From an uncultured Alphaproteobacteria bacterium (lineage in GTDB: Bacteria; Pseudomonadota; Alphaproteobacteria; UBA6615): a stretch of DNA of 64,000 bases. This document shows positions 26,555 through 36,004 of this stretch, in pieces; the first letter of the stretch is position 1, and each line of letters opens with the position of its first letter. The position numbers were made by a program, and so were the translations under genes. Location of the stretch: contig CALSML010000007.1 of NCBI GenBank assembly GCA_943787445.1, positions 1 through 64,000 on the forward strand, written 5' to 3'. Below the pieces are notes generated by a model that saw only the letters and a program-made list of their open reading frames with translations, had not been told where the DNA came from and made no database searches.

Positions 26555-27283
26555 TCAGCTTTCGCGGCGGGCCTCTTTTGCCAGTGCCACCAGGGCAGCG
26601 CGGGCCGTTGCGGCACTGTCGATGCTATCAGGGAACCAGATACGGGCTTCAGCATCGTTGCGGGCAAGATCACAGCCCTCACCATCCAGCCCTGTCATCC
26701 GCCAGTCGAGCCCCGGCCGGTCTGCCAGATTGTGGGCATAGGCCCGAATGGCATCCGGGTGATCGGCATTCATATGGGCGATGATATCGTCTTCGGCGGT
26801 GAGCAGCTGATCCAGGGGAGCCGGATCCAGAATGACATCGGTGGCATCCAGCGTTTCGATCCGGCCGAAACCACCGATGAAATGCACGCTTTCGGTGACC
26901 AGCCGGTAGAGATGAAAATCACCGAAGGCCATGTGATTGCGCGCGGTTTCATGCCGCCGCATGAATCGCGCGCGCAGTCGCGCATCGGTGCAGGGTTCCA
27001 TTCGGCCGAGCAGTGTGGCGCGGGACGCGTTCAGCGCCTCCACACCATGCTTGGCAAAGAGGACCGAGACCCGGTCATCGGCTTTGAAGTTGCGGGTGTG
27101 CCGGGCCAGATCCGACAGCAGAACGAGCGGAGACGCATCCAGTCCGCAGGCTGTCAGAACCAGACTGCCATAGGGCATGCCGCTGGTTTCCTGATCGAGG
27201 GTTGCCAGAGTGGCGATCCGGCTGGTGCGGATCAGCCGACGTGCCAGAACGCCGGTCGGCAGGTTTCTATCATCAATGCTCAT
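26555..27283 (-). CDS. hugZ: HugZ-family haem utilisation protein (pyridoxamine-oxidase fold)
   Basis: 242 residues. The N-terminal split-barrel flavin-reductase-like domain is LIRTSRIATLATLDQETSGM through LLSDLARHTRNFKADDRVSV. The C-terminal DUF2470-type domain has DIIAHMNADHPDAIRAYA, whose His residues correspond to the region that ligates haem iron in HugZ. Such proteins degrade haem to release iron; the related PNPOx-like proteins have other ligands. The adjacent Fur-like box is just downstream and would control the next gene rather than this one. Confidence 0.8.
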   Translation of the reverse strand: MSIDDRNLPTGVLARRLIRTSRIATLATLDQETSGMPYGSLVLTACGLDASPLVLLSDLARHTRNFKADDRVSVLFAKHGVEALNASRATLLGRMEPCTDARLRARFMRRHETARNHMAFGDFHLYRLVTESVHFIGGFGRIETLDATDVILDPAPLDQLLTAEDDIIAHMNADHPDAIRAYAHNLADRPGLDWRMTGLDGEGCDLARNDAEARIWFPDSIDSAATARAALVALAKEARRES

Positions 27284-27333
27284 AACGGCGCGGAGACTAC
27301 CGAACCGGTCGCGGCCCGCAAAGCGTTACTGTG

Positions 27334-27868
27334 CTACCTGAATGCGCCGTGTGGCATCGAGCCCTTTTTATGGTCCATCTTCATATGGTCCATCTTCTCC
27401 ATTTTTTCCGCCCCGCTGCTGCCGGATGATCCCGCGGATTCGACCACGGCTTCGATTTCGACCGGTCCGGCATGTTCAAAGGTCAGGGTCAGAGGGATTG
27501 TGGTTTCTTCGAGAAGTGGTGCCTTGAGTCCGATCAGCATGACGTGAAACCCGCCGGGTGCCAGCTTGACCGATCCCTTGGCCGGGACCTCAATGCCACC
27601 TTCAACCCGGCGCATGCGCATGATGTCGCCTTCCCGGATATGCCCGTGGAGTTCGGTGATGTCCGCGTCGGGAGATGACGCGCCGATCAGACGGTCTGCT
27701 TTCCCCGTGCTGCTTTTGATCTCCATGAACACGGCACCGACCTTCTGGCTGGGCGCGGTGGCGCGAGACCACGGATGAACGATCATCAAAGTCTCCGATT
27801 TTTCTCATGGCCGGTTGCCGGAAAAACCGACGTAACGAGCAAGGCGGCCGCGAAAACGATTTGAGCAT
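27334..27868 (-). CDS. Periplasmic copper chaperone PCu(A)C (frameshifted N-terminus)
   Basis: The open frame from 27789 contains the copper-binding pattern ELHGHIREGDIMRM with GGFHVMLIGL (H-x(n)-M-x(n)-H-x-M) and a Met/His-rich tail (MEKMDHMKMDHKKGSMPH). In another frame upstream lies a signal peptide, FAAALLVTSVFPA. Three one-base changes in homopolymers (AAA near 27860, AAAAA near 27805 and TTT near 27795) connect ATG 27868 to the mature part. It delivers Cu(I) to the CuA or CuB site of cytochrome oxidase, working with the SCO protein encoded upstream. Confidence 0.82.
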
Positions 27869-27892
27869 TCCGGTCCTATCAGTGTCAGGGGA

Positions 27893-28534
27893 CTAGCCGC
27901 GCGCGTTTCCGCGCATATGCTGGCGGATGGCTGTCGCCATGTCTTCGGGCGGGGTGCCGTAGCGGAACATGGCGGCAATCTCCCCGCTCGGCGCGAGGAG
28001 ATAAACGAAGGATGTGTGGTCCATCAGGTAGTAGGTGTAGTTCGCGATCCTCGAAGCGCCGGTAGAACACGCGGTAGCTGGTGGCCACCTCGCGCACTTC
28101 CGCGTGCGGTGCCGGTGAGTGCCGACGAGCCGCTCGTGAAACAACGGAACGTATTCGGCAAGCACCTCGGCCGTGTCCCGCTCCGGGTCGATCGTGATCA
28201 TCAACGGGCGCCTAACGCGATCGGCATCGCTGCATCCAGCTGGTCGAGTGCGACGGCGATTTCACCCAGCTCGGTCGGGACAAACATCCGGGACAGAACG
28301 TGTATCCGAAATAGATCAGCGCGTAGTCGCCGGCCAGATCTTCATCGGTGAAAGCTGCGCACCTGTGTGATCGGTCAACGCGAACGGGCCGCCGATGCTG
28401 GCGTTGACCACCATGCCCCCCACCGCGACCGCTTCTCGGCGTGGCTTGCCGCTGCCGCAGGTTCAACCAGGCGCCGAGTAGCGAAGATGACGACGACCAG
28501 TGTCGACCACGCCGATATGCAGTGTTCTGTTCAT
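27893..28534 (-). CDS. SCO1/SenC copper-delivery thioredoxin-like protein (multiply frameshifted)
   Basis: Conserved blocks occur in several frames: an N-terminal anchor (TLVVVIFATR), GGPFALTDHTG, DEDLAGDYALIYFGYTFCP and the CxxxC copper motif (readable as TFCPDVCPTELG after removing one G and one C from short runs), MMITIDPERDTAEVL, and YLMDHTSFVYLLAPSGE with the copper-ligand His. At least five indels occur, many in homopolymers. It assembles the CuA centre of cytochrome c oxidase. It forms a minus-strand pair with PCuAC and diverges from chvI. Confidence 0.8.
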
Positions 28535-28767
28535 GCTCCGAATTTAGAACCAGGCTCCTTCGGGGGCGCAATGCGTCCACCAGTCGCAGACCCGTCACGT
28601 TTTCGTTTGTGGCGAGAACATGGCCTCTTCGCGCGAACCCCCTTGTATCCGGGGCAAATGACCCACAAATCAGATCGTAAATACGCCATAATGAAAGTCG
28701 GAAATTGATTGCAGGCGGCATTCGGCGTCCGAGAGTTTGCGTATCAATTCACAAAGGGGATCCCCAA

Positions 28768-29474
28768 ATGGCCCAGACAATCGCGTTGGTCGACGACGAC
28801 CGGAACATTCTGACGTCGGTCACGATGGCACTCGAAGCCGAGGGGTATCACGTCAGCTCCTATGCCGATGGCGATGAGGCGCTTGAGCGGGTTGTCGGAG
28901 ACCCCGGTTGATCTGGCGGTGCTCGATATCAAGATGCCCCGGATGGATGGCATGGAGCTTGCTCGGCAAACTTGCGCGAGTCGTCGCGTATGCCCGTGAT
29001 CTTTCTCACCTCCAAGGATGATGAGATCGATGAAGTCCTCGGGCTGCGCATGGGGGCGGATGACTACATCACCAAGCCGTTCTCCCAGCGCCTGCTGATC
29101 GAGCGGATTCGCGCCATCCTTCGCCGTCGTTCGGAAGCCGAGCAGATGACCGCCGACGAGGAAAGCGAGTCCATCGTGCGGCGCGGGGACCTTGTTCTCG
29201 ATCCGATCCGCCACATGTGCACGTGGCGTGGAGGGGGAAGTGACCCTGACGGTGACCGAAGTTCTGATCCTCGAAGCCCTGGCCCAGCGCCCGGGCCATG
29301 TGAAAAGCCGGGACCAGCTCATGGATGCCGCCTATGGCGAGAACATCTATGTCGATGACCGCACCATCGACAGCCACATCAAGCGGTCTGCGCAAGAAGT
29401 TCCGCGACACGGATGACAGTTTCACCCAGATCGAGACGCTGTACGGGATCGGGTATCGTTACAAGGAAGGTTGA
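28768..29474 (+). CDS. chvI: Response regulator ChvI (frameshifted)
   Basis: OmpR-family regulator. The receiver domain starts [14 protein letters not shown], has its phospho-acceptor in [16 protein letters not shown], and [14 protein letters not shown] with [14 protein letters not shown]. The winged helix includes [30 protein letters not shown] and [14 protein letters not shown]. Five single-base insertions (CCCC near 28910, two extra T's near 28960-28975, GGGGG near 29235, one T near 29385) break the frame. Removing them restores an otherwise canonical ChvI. It is partner of ChvG in acid and envelope-stress signalling. The wholesale match outside the indels argues for read errors. Confidence 0.9.
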
Positions 29475-29537
29475 GTAGGACGCACTCCGGCACTGCGCCG
29501 GAATGCGAGACGTCTCCGGGGGATGGGATGACGATGG

Positions 29538-31297
29538 ATGCCCGCCGTAACTGAATTTGCATCCCGCGACCTGCGCGCGGATGAGGACGCGCGTCTCGGC
29601 AGGCCATGCTTCCGATCACTTGAAGGCTGAATGCCGGTCGCGACGTCGGCGATCTCCGGTCCCGCACGCTTTGTTTTCATGGTTGCTGCGGCGCCGACCA
29701 TCCAGCTCTCTGACCCGGCGCATCCTCGCGATCAACCTGCTCGTCCTGGCCGTTCCGGTCGGCGGCTTTCTTCTTTCTCGATCAGTACCAGGAAAGTCTG
29801 ATCGATGCGGAGATCGAGGCGCTCCGCGTTCAGGGGGAGGTGTTCGCCGGCGCCGTGGGGGCCGGCGCGGTTGTGATCGCCCCGGGTGTCGGCCAGCAGG
29901 TGGACCCGGTGCGGGCCAGTCTGATGCTCCGCCGGTCTGACGGCCCCGACACAAACTCGGGGCGCGGCTGTTCTCCGAGAACGGCGTGCTCATCACCGAC
30001 ACCCAGGCGCTGATCGCGCCCTCGTGGCCGGGTGCGGGTGCGGCAACTGCCGCCGCCCGGAGGGTTTGCGCCCCTGAACTGGGCCCGGGATCGTTTTGAT
30101 GCATTGCTCAACTGGCTGCCCAGCCAGGGCGAATTGCCGATCTATCAGGAGCGGGTGCCCCAGCGTGCCGGTGACTATCGCGAAACGATCACGGCGCTTG
30201 CCGGGCGTCCTGACGCAGTGGTGCGACGGCACGAATCCGGCGGGATGGTGATCTCGGTCTCTGTGCCGGTGCAGCGCTATCGGCAGGTTGTGGGTGCGTT
30301 GATGTTGTCCCATGGCAGTGGTGAGGTCGAGCGTGCGATGCGGGCGATCCGGATCGACATTCTGCAGGTTTTCGGGGTTGCGCTTGCGGTGACCATCCTA
30401 TTGTCGGTGTATCTGGCCGCCACGATTGCGCGTCCGCTCAAACGGCTCGCGGCCGCCGCCGAGCGGGTGCGCGCCGGGTCCGGCCGGCACACGGCCATTC
30501 CCGATTTTGCCGGACGCCGGGATGAAATCGGCGATCTGGGGCGGGACCTGCGTGCGATGACCGAGGCGTTGTGGCAGCGCATGGATGCGATCGAGCGGTT
30601 CGCCGCTGATGTGTCGCACGAAATCAAGAATCCATTGACCTCTCTGCGCAGCGCTGTGGAAACAGTCGCGCGGGTGGAAGACCCGTCCCAGCAGAAAAAG
30701 CTGATAACCATCATCCTTGATGATGTGGCGCGTCTGGACCGGTTGATCAGCGATATCTCCGATGCCTCCCGCCTTGATGCCGAGCTGAGCCGTGATCCGC
30801 CTTCGAATGTGGATTTGCGCGATGTTTTGCGCGCTTTGGTGGATATCTATGTTTCGACATCGGACGTGAACATCGTTCTGGAACTCGAGCCCGGCACGGA
30901 TCTGACGGTGTGTGCGTTTGAGGACCGGCTGGGTCAGGTCTTCCGCAATATCATCACCAATGCGGAATCCTTCAGCCCGGCCCATGGCCGGATCGTGATC
31001 TCGGCCCGTCGCGCGGTTCGCCGGGACGGGGACGTCATCAATGTCACGGTTGATGATGAAGGCCCGGGCATTCCGGAGGTGAACTTGGAATCGATCTTCC
31101 AGCGTTTCTACACTGACCGCCCGACAACAGGTCCGGACGGAAAGGCCGTGCGGCTTGGCACCAATTCCGGATTGGGATTGTCGATCTCCCGCCAGATCGT
31201 GGAAGCCGCGGGCGGGGAACTCTGGGCGGAAAATCTCTGGGATGAAGATAGCCGGATCACGGGCGCGCGGTTCCAGACACGATTCCCGGCTGTCTGA
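29538..31297 (+). CDS. chvG: Sensor histidine kinase ChvG (N-terminus frameshifted)
   Basis: The intact frame from about 30032 covers the end of the periplasmic sensor, the second membrane helix (VFGVALAVTILLSVYLAATI), a HAMP domain, the His box FAADVSHEIKNPLTSLRSA, the N box NIITNAESFSP, and G boxes DDEGPGIP and TNSGLGLSISRQIVEAAGG. The N-terminus (SSSLTRRILAINLLVLAVPV; LIDAEIEALRVQGEVFAGAV) is spread over several frames. The start at ATG 29538 (MPAVTEFASRDLRADEDARL) is inferred. It phosphorylates ChvI. In most alphaproteobacteria hprK follows at once; here a 10.9-kb island intervenes. Confidence 0.9.
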
Positions 31298-31309
31298 CCG
31301 GCTTCTGCC

Positions 31310-32186
31310 CTAGAGCACGATCAGCAGCAAAAGCGGCAATGTGGCAAGTGAGATCAGGGTGGAAACCATGATCACACCCGCGACCTGTTCGGGACTGTTG
31401 CCGTAGAGCTGGGCCCAGAGATAGGAAAACAAGGCGGCGGGTCCGGCGGATTGCAGGATCACCACACCACGGGTGACCGGGTCGAGGTCGAGGGCTTCGG
31501 TGACTGCGAGCGCGAGCAGCAACCCCAGACCGAGACGCAGAACAGACACATAGATGCTGTTTTGCAGGCTGGAGACGTTGAGCCGCGCCAGTGCCACCCC
31601 CAGTGCGAGCAGGTTCAGGGGAATGGCGGCCCCGCCGATCAGTTTGGTGGTGTTGAGGGCCCATTCCGGCGGGGTCGTGGCGGTCATCAGGAACATCATG
31701 GACAGGATGGCGGAGTAAATGAGCGGCTGACGGACCACAATCCGGTACGAAAATTTTCCGGCGGCGATCAGTTGTCCGACCGTGTACTGGACCAGTGCGT
31801 AGATGGTGTAGCTGGCTATGGCGAGCGCCAGACCCGGTTTCCCCGAATGCAAAGAGGCCCAGCGGCAGACCCAGATTGCCACTATTGGGGATCAGAATCG
31901 GTGGCAGGAAGGCGCGCAGGGGCAGTTTTCTCAGTTTCAGAAAGAGGATTCCGAGAAGGCCCACACTGACCAGTATCATGATCGTCGCAAGCGCCACCTG
32001 ACCATAAGCGGCGAGCGAGATGTCGAGACCGGTCATGGTTGCGAAGACCAGGCAGGGGGTCAGCACATAGACGGTCGAGCGGGTGACGAATTCGGTCGGG
32101 AAGTCGACACCGCTGCGTTCCCAGCCATAGCCAATGGCCACGGTCACGAAGATCGGAATGAGAATGGCGGCGAGTTCTGAAATCAC
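31310..32186 (-). CDS. AEC-family (auxin efflux carrier-like) transporter, one frameshift
   Basis: About 291 residues, ten predicted membrane helices. The first half reads ELAAILIPIFVTVAIGYGWE and ILIPNSGNLGLPLGLFAFG (the N-P-containing AEC signature). The second half, after an indel near 31840, reads LALAIASYTIYALVQYTVGQ through GGAAIPLNLLALGVALARL and ends LATLPLLLLIVL. AEC carriers export small organic acids or amino-acid derivatives. It converges on chvG with 12 bases between stops, and it borders the accessory island. Confidence 0.85.
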
Positions 32187-32341
32187 GGATGGTTTCCGAG
32201 GCGTGGTGCGCAGCTGACCAGGGCGGGCTTAGCACGCGTTTTCGGCGCTGTCGCGTGCGGTGTGGGGGCGACAGCGGAGTGACCGGCGCGCTAGTATGCC
32301 TCGCACAGAATATGTCCGTTGCCGGATGACTTGGAAATACA

Positions 32342-32357
32342 GGTCTTGTACAAGACC
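32342..32357. promoter_or_regulatory. Perfect 16-bp palindrome, candidate GntR-family operator
   Basis: GGTCTTGTACAAGACC is fully self-complementary and lies 65 bases upstream of the first gene of the island's plus-strand operon. The TTGTACAA core resembles palindromic operators of GntR-family regulators, one of which is encoded in the same island (39560-40327). An imperfect ATTGT-G-ACAAT repeat follows at 32359-32369. Confidence 0.55.
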
Positions 32358-32421
32358 AATTGTGACAATGAAAATCCAGACGCCCGACGGGGCGAACTGA
32401 TGAACGAACTGGGGAACGAGT

Positions 32422-33480
32422 ATGAAGCAGATCAATGTTGGCATTATCGGGCCGGGCTGGTGTGGTGGTATCCGCGCCAATGCCTGTGCCATTCATCCGC
32501 TGGTCGATGAACTCCATCTTGCAGAGATCGATGCCGAACGTCTGGCAGTTGTGAAGGGGGAAACCAATCCGACCACCACGACGGACGACTATCACCAGAT
32601 GCTCGCCAATGACGACATTAATGCAATCTTCATTTCGGCAACCCCGGAATCCACCCATTATCCGATGATCAAGCATTCCCTCGAAGCCGGGAAACATGTG
32701 TTCGTGGAAAAGCCGATTTCCTCGACCATGGAAGAGGCCGACGAGGTCATCACGCTCGCCGAGAAGAAGGGTTTGAAGTTTACCGTCGGGTATTCGCAGC
32801 GTTTCAAGCCGAAATTCGCCTTTGTGCACAAAGCCCTGAAGGACGGCACGATCGGCGAGCCGGTCACCTGCCTGGTCAGCCGGAACGTCACCCGTGAACT
32901 GGGTGACAAGATCACCGGCCGGACGAAAATGTCCCCGGCGGCGATGGAGGCCACCCATGATCTGGACTTCCTGCTCTGGTGTTTGCGCCCGCGCAAGCCC
33001 GTCCGCGTCTATTCCCAGCAGTCCGGAAAGCTGTATATGAAAAACAGCGATACACCCGATCATCAGTGGATCATGGTGACCATGGATGATGGCACCACCA
33101 TCACCGTTGGTGCCGGCTGGATCCTGCCGCTGGGCTACAAGAACTATTCCCAGTGCTGGATCGAGGTTGTTGGCACAGACGGTGCGCTCACCATCGATGA
33201 CACCCACAAGGAAGTGCAGATCAACACCGTCAAGGACGGCATCCAGTATCCGATGTCGACCATGCCGGGTGAGCCCGTTGGTCACGTCTTCGCCGGACCG
33301 ATGAAGGCCGAGACCGATCACTTTATCGAGGCGGTTGCGCTCGACCGTCCGGTCATGGTTCTGCCTTCGGAAGCGCGCGAAGTGATGGATGTCTATACGG
33401 CTGCTGATTTGTCTGCCGAGCGGGGTGAGCCTGTGATGCTGCCGCGCAACGACACATCGGGGCCGTTGGCTGCCGAATAG
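32422..33480 (+). CDS. Gfo/Idh/MocA-family oxidoreductase (island, copy 1)
   Basis: 352 residues. The N-terminal Rossmann domain has VGIIGPGWCGGIRANA and AIFISATPESTHYPMIKHSL. The catalytic Lys is in GKHVFVEKPIS. The C-terminal beta-sheet domain includes VGYSQRFKPKFAFV and THDLDFLLWCL with a conserved His. These enzymes oxidise sugars, inositols or related polyols with NAD(P). It heads a six-gene unit with 10-86 base gaps. The paralogue at 40898-42022 shares the GY(S/T)QRF block. The substrate is unknown. Confidence 0.9.
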   Translation: MKQINVGIIGPGWCGGIRANACAIHPLVDELHLAEIDAERLAVVKGETNPTTTTDDYHQMLANDDINAIFISATPESTHYPMIKHSLEAGKHVFVEKPISSTMEEADEVITLAEKKGLKFTVGYSQRFKPKFAFVHKALKDGTIGEPVTCLVSRNVTRELGDKITGRTKMSPAAMEATHDLDFLLWCLRPRKPVRVYSQQSGKLYMKNSDTPDHQWIMVTMDDGTTITVGAGWILPLGYKNYSQCWIEVVGTDGALTIDDTHKEVQINTVKDGIQYPMSTMPGEPVGHVFAGPMKAETDHFIEAVALDRPVMVLPSEAREVMDVYTAADLSAERGEPVMLPRNDTSGPLAAE

Positions 33481-33490
33481 GCCTGACAGG

Positions 33491-34363
33491 GTGAGCTATA
33501 GCGGTACGGCGGAACTGAATGCGGGCCGGGTGTATGCCCTGCAGAACACGTTCGAGCTGAACGGTCGCATCAGTGCCTATCCTGAGAGCGCACGGGGGTA
33601 TTCGGTCGCCAATTGCTATCTTCTGAAGGAAGGTGATCGGGCCATGTTGCTCGACACCGGCTATGCGGTGCACGAAGCGGAAATCCTAAATCAGCTTGGC
33701 GCATTGATCGGACCTGACACTGCGCTATCGCTGTTCCCGTTGCGGATCAATGAATTCATGTCGGTCTCCAACGCCATGGCAATCGCCAAGCGGTTCAACG
33801 TTGTTGAGTGTTTCTCCAATGTGCCCGATATCGAGGACTGGATTGAATTCGAGACGTTGCGCGGTCAGGAACGAAATCCGATTCTCAAGACCACGATCAT
33901 CGGGCGCGGTGACCATGCGCGCCAGAGCATGGGTCTGGGCCGGACCATCGATGTTCTGAATGCACCGATCCGGCTGATCAGCACCCGCTGGATATACGAT
34001 GAGACATCGAAAACCCTGTTTTCGTCAGACATGTTCAGTCATATCTGGAGTGATCGGGAAGACGGCCCGTGGCTGCTCGGGGACAACGAATCAGATGACG
34101 TGACCGACTTGCCCTTTGTGCGCTCTTTCCTGCTGAACACGCGGTATTGGTGGATCGAGGGTGCGAATATGTCGCCCATTCGCAAGGCCGTCGCCGAGGT
34201 GTATGACCGTTTCGACATCGAGACCATCGCACCGGGCTACGGTTCGATCCTGTGCGGACGCGGGCATGTCGACAAGCAGTTCGAAGTTCTCGACGATGTC
34301 CTCGATCAACTCGATCGCACGAAAATAGCCCCGGCCTATGTGCCGCGCGGGCTCGAGAGATAG
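33491..34363 (+). CDS. MBL-fold protein lacking the HxHxDH metal motif
   Basis: 290 residues from a GTG start ten bases after the dehydrogenase gene. The MBL scaffold is recognisable: NCYLLKEGDRAMLLDTGYAV, then FSSDMFSHIW, and the C-terminal IAPGYGSILCGRGHVDKQ. At the usual metal motif it reads LRINEFMSVSNAMAIA (84-99), with Glu 88 but no histidines. The arrangement resembles the oxygen-binding di-iron (flavodiiron-like) subgroup, in which Glu replaces one His, but other ligands are absent. It may be a binding or non-hydrolytic member. No signal peptide is present. Confidence 0.72.
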   Translation: MSYSGTAELNAGRVYALQNTFELNGRISAYPESARGYSVANCYLLKEGDRAMLLDTGYAVHEAEILNQLGALIGPDTALSLFPLRINEFMSVSNAMAIAKRFNVVECFSNVPDIEDWIEFETLRGQERNPILKTTIIGRGDHARQSMGLGRTIDVLNAPIRLISTRWIYDETSKTLFSSDMFSHIWSDREDGPWLLGDNESDDVTDLPFVRSFLLNTRYWWIEGANMSPIRKAVAEVYDRFDIETIAPGYGSILCGRGHVDKQFEVLDDVLDQLDRTKIAPAYVPRGLER

Positions 34364-34373
34364 GACAAGGCCC

Positions 34374-35162
34374 ATGACGCGCGCCAATCCGCTGCCACGC
34401 GAAATCGCACCCGGTGTGTTCTGGCTGGGGGACTGCCTGGAGCAGGAGTATCAGGGCCGGGCCTATCATTCCTACAATGCGGCTTTTCTGCTGTGTGGTT
34501 CCGAGGCTTCGATGATGATCGAAACCGGGCACCCGAAGGATTTTCCCGAAATCGAGCGTCAGATCATCGAGTTGCTGGCAGCCGGTCACCCGCCGATCAA
34601 ATATCTGTTCATCACCCATCAGGAAACGCCCCATTCCGGCGGCCTCGGTCGGGTGTTTCAGAACTGGCCGGACATCACCGTGCATGGCGATGTTGCTGAT
34701 TATCATCTGGCGTTCCCGCAGCACGCAGGTCGCCTGATACCCATGGAGGTGGGGGATGAGATCGATCTTGGCGACCGCACATTCATTGCGGTTGAGCCTG
34801 TGATTCGTGATCTGCGAACCTCTCTTTGGGGCTTTGAGACGGGCGCGAGATGTCTGTTTCCCGGCGATGGATTTGCCTACAGCCATTATCATTTTGACGG
34901 ACATTGCGGGCTGTTCGCGGAAGAAGCGACCTCCCTGGATCTCAAGGATGTGCTGGCGGTGTTTGCCGAACGCGCCCTATTCTGGACTATAACCACCGAC
35001 ATGAACATCTATGTCGACAAGCTTGAAGCGCTGATGGACGACATCGGTGTGGAGGTCATTGCGCCGACCCATGGCCTGCCCATTACCGATATTTCGCTCA
35101 CCATGCCCAAGGTTCGGGACGGGCTGATTGCCGATGGTGATCCGGAGATGACAGGCCGATAG
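34374..35162 (+). CDS. MBL-fold hydrolase-like protein with divergent metal site
   Basis: 262 residues. MBL features are IAPGVFWLGDCLEQ, YNAAFLLCGSEASMMIETGH, then FITHQETPHSGGLGRVF (81-97) where HxHxDH would be, FPGDGFAYSHYHFDGH and VIAPTHGLPI. His82, Glu84 and His87 replace the classical pattern with H-x-E-x2-H, which again recalls oxygen-binding di-iron MBL proteins. It lies ten bases after the previous MBL gene, so the two may form a heteromeric or sequential pair. Confidence 0.75.
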   Translation: MTRANPLPREIAPGVFWLGDCLEQEYQGRAYHSYNAAFLLCGSEASMMIETGHPKDFPEIERQIIELLAAGHPPIKYLFITHQETPHSGGLGRVFQNWPDITVHGDVADYHLAFPQHAGRLIPMEVGDEIDLGDRTFIAVEPVIRDLRTSLWGFETGARCLFPGDGFAYSHYHFDGHCGLFAEEATSLDLKDVLAVFAERALFWTITTDMNIYVDKLEALMDDIGVEVIAPTHGLPITDISLTMPKVRDGLIADGDPEMTGR

Positions 35163-35248
35163 ACCGGTCTGCGCAAGAGGGGCATGCGCGTCCGGGCGGG
35201 CAGCCGGTTCGTTGTGACTGTGTGCTTCGAATTCAGGAGGAGGTTCCA

Positions 35249-35992
35249 ATGGATAACGGTATTTGGGCGACCTGGTACGATCTGCCCGAAGAGGGACGAG
35301 AGGAATATCTCGACTGGCTGCACAGCGATTACCTGCCATCGATCCAGGCCAGACCCGGCATTGCATGGGCGGCCCATTACCGCAGTGAAGGCGGCGGACC
35401 GGATATGCAGAAGGTCCGGGACGTTTTTCCCGAAACCCGGGACACCAAGGATTTGGGCACGGGGACCCAGTTCCTGATGCTGGTGGGGGCACCCGAGCCC
35501 TGGACCCTGCTGGCCCCCAGCGTGATGGATGAACAGGCGGCGCTGACCGGCGAGGGCCGCAGGATGCTCGATCTGCGCGAAGGTGGTCGGCCCTGTATTT
35601 TCACGACATTTGCCCGCGTTGACGGCGCGGATGTGCACGAGCGCCCGGCCGGGACGACGCCGGGGCCGGCGATCCAGATGGGCAGTTTCCGAATTGGCGA
35701 TCTGGCAAACGAATTCGATGTGGGCGCCTGGTACGCCCAGTACCGTCTGCCCCATATGGCCGGGATGAAAGGCTGCATTGCTGCCCGTGTGATGGTGTCC
35801 GTCGCGGGCTGGGCCAAGTATTCGGTGTTGTATGAATTTACGTCCCTGCAGGCGCGCATGGACAGTTTCGAACTTCCGCATGAAGCCCTGGCGCTTGATG
35901 AAGGGGAGTGGACCGGACGGGTGGTGCGCTACACCCAGCACACGCCGGGCTCCCCCACCGTGGGTCAACGTATCTGGCCGCCCGTCGAATAA
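35249..35992 (+). CDS. Predicted dimeric alpha/beta-barrel (EthD-like) protein
   Basis: 247 residues from ATG 35249, preceded by a strong AGGAGGAGG site. Two ferredoxin-like halves are suggested: IWATWYDLPEEGREEYLDWL and HSDYLPSIQARPGIAWAAHY near the N-terminus, and FDVGAWYAQYRLPHMAGMKG with SVLYEFTSLQARM near the C-terminus. This resembles EthD/DUF-type barrels that act in aromatic or polyketide catabolism. No catalytic residues can be assigned. It is fourth in the island's plus-strand unit. Confidence 0.6.
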   Translation: MDNGIWATWYDLPEEGREEYLDWLHSDYLPSIQARPGIAWAAHYRSEGGGPDMQKVRDVFPETRDTKDLGTGTQFLMLVGAPEPWTLLAPSVMDEQAALTGEGRRMLDLREGGRPCIFTTFARVDGADVHERPAGTTPGPAIQMGSFRIGDLANEFDVGAWYAQYRLPHMAGMKGCIAARVMVSVAGWAKYSVLYEFTSLQARMDSFELPHEALALDEGEWTGRVVRYTQHTPGSPTVGQRIWPPVE

Positions 35993-36004
35993 GGAGACAT
36001 CATC

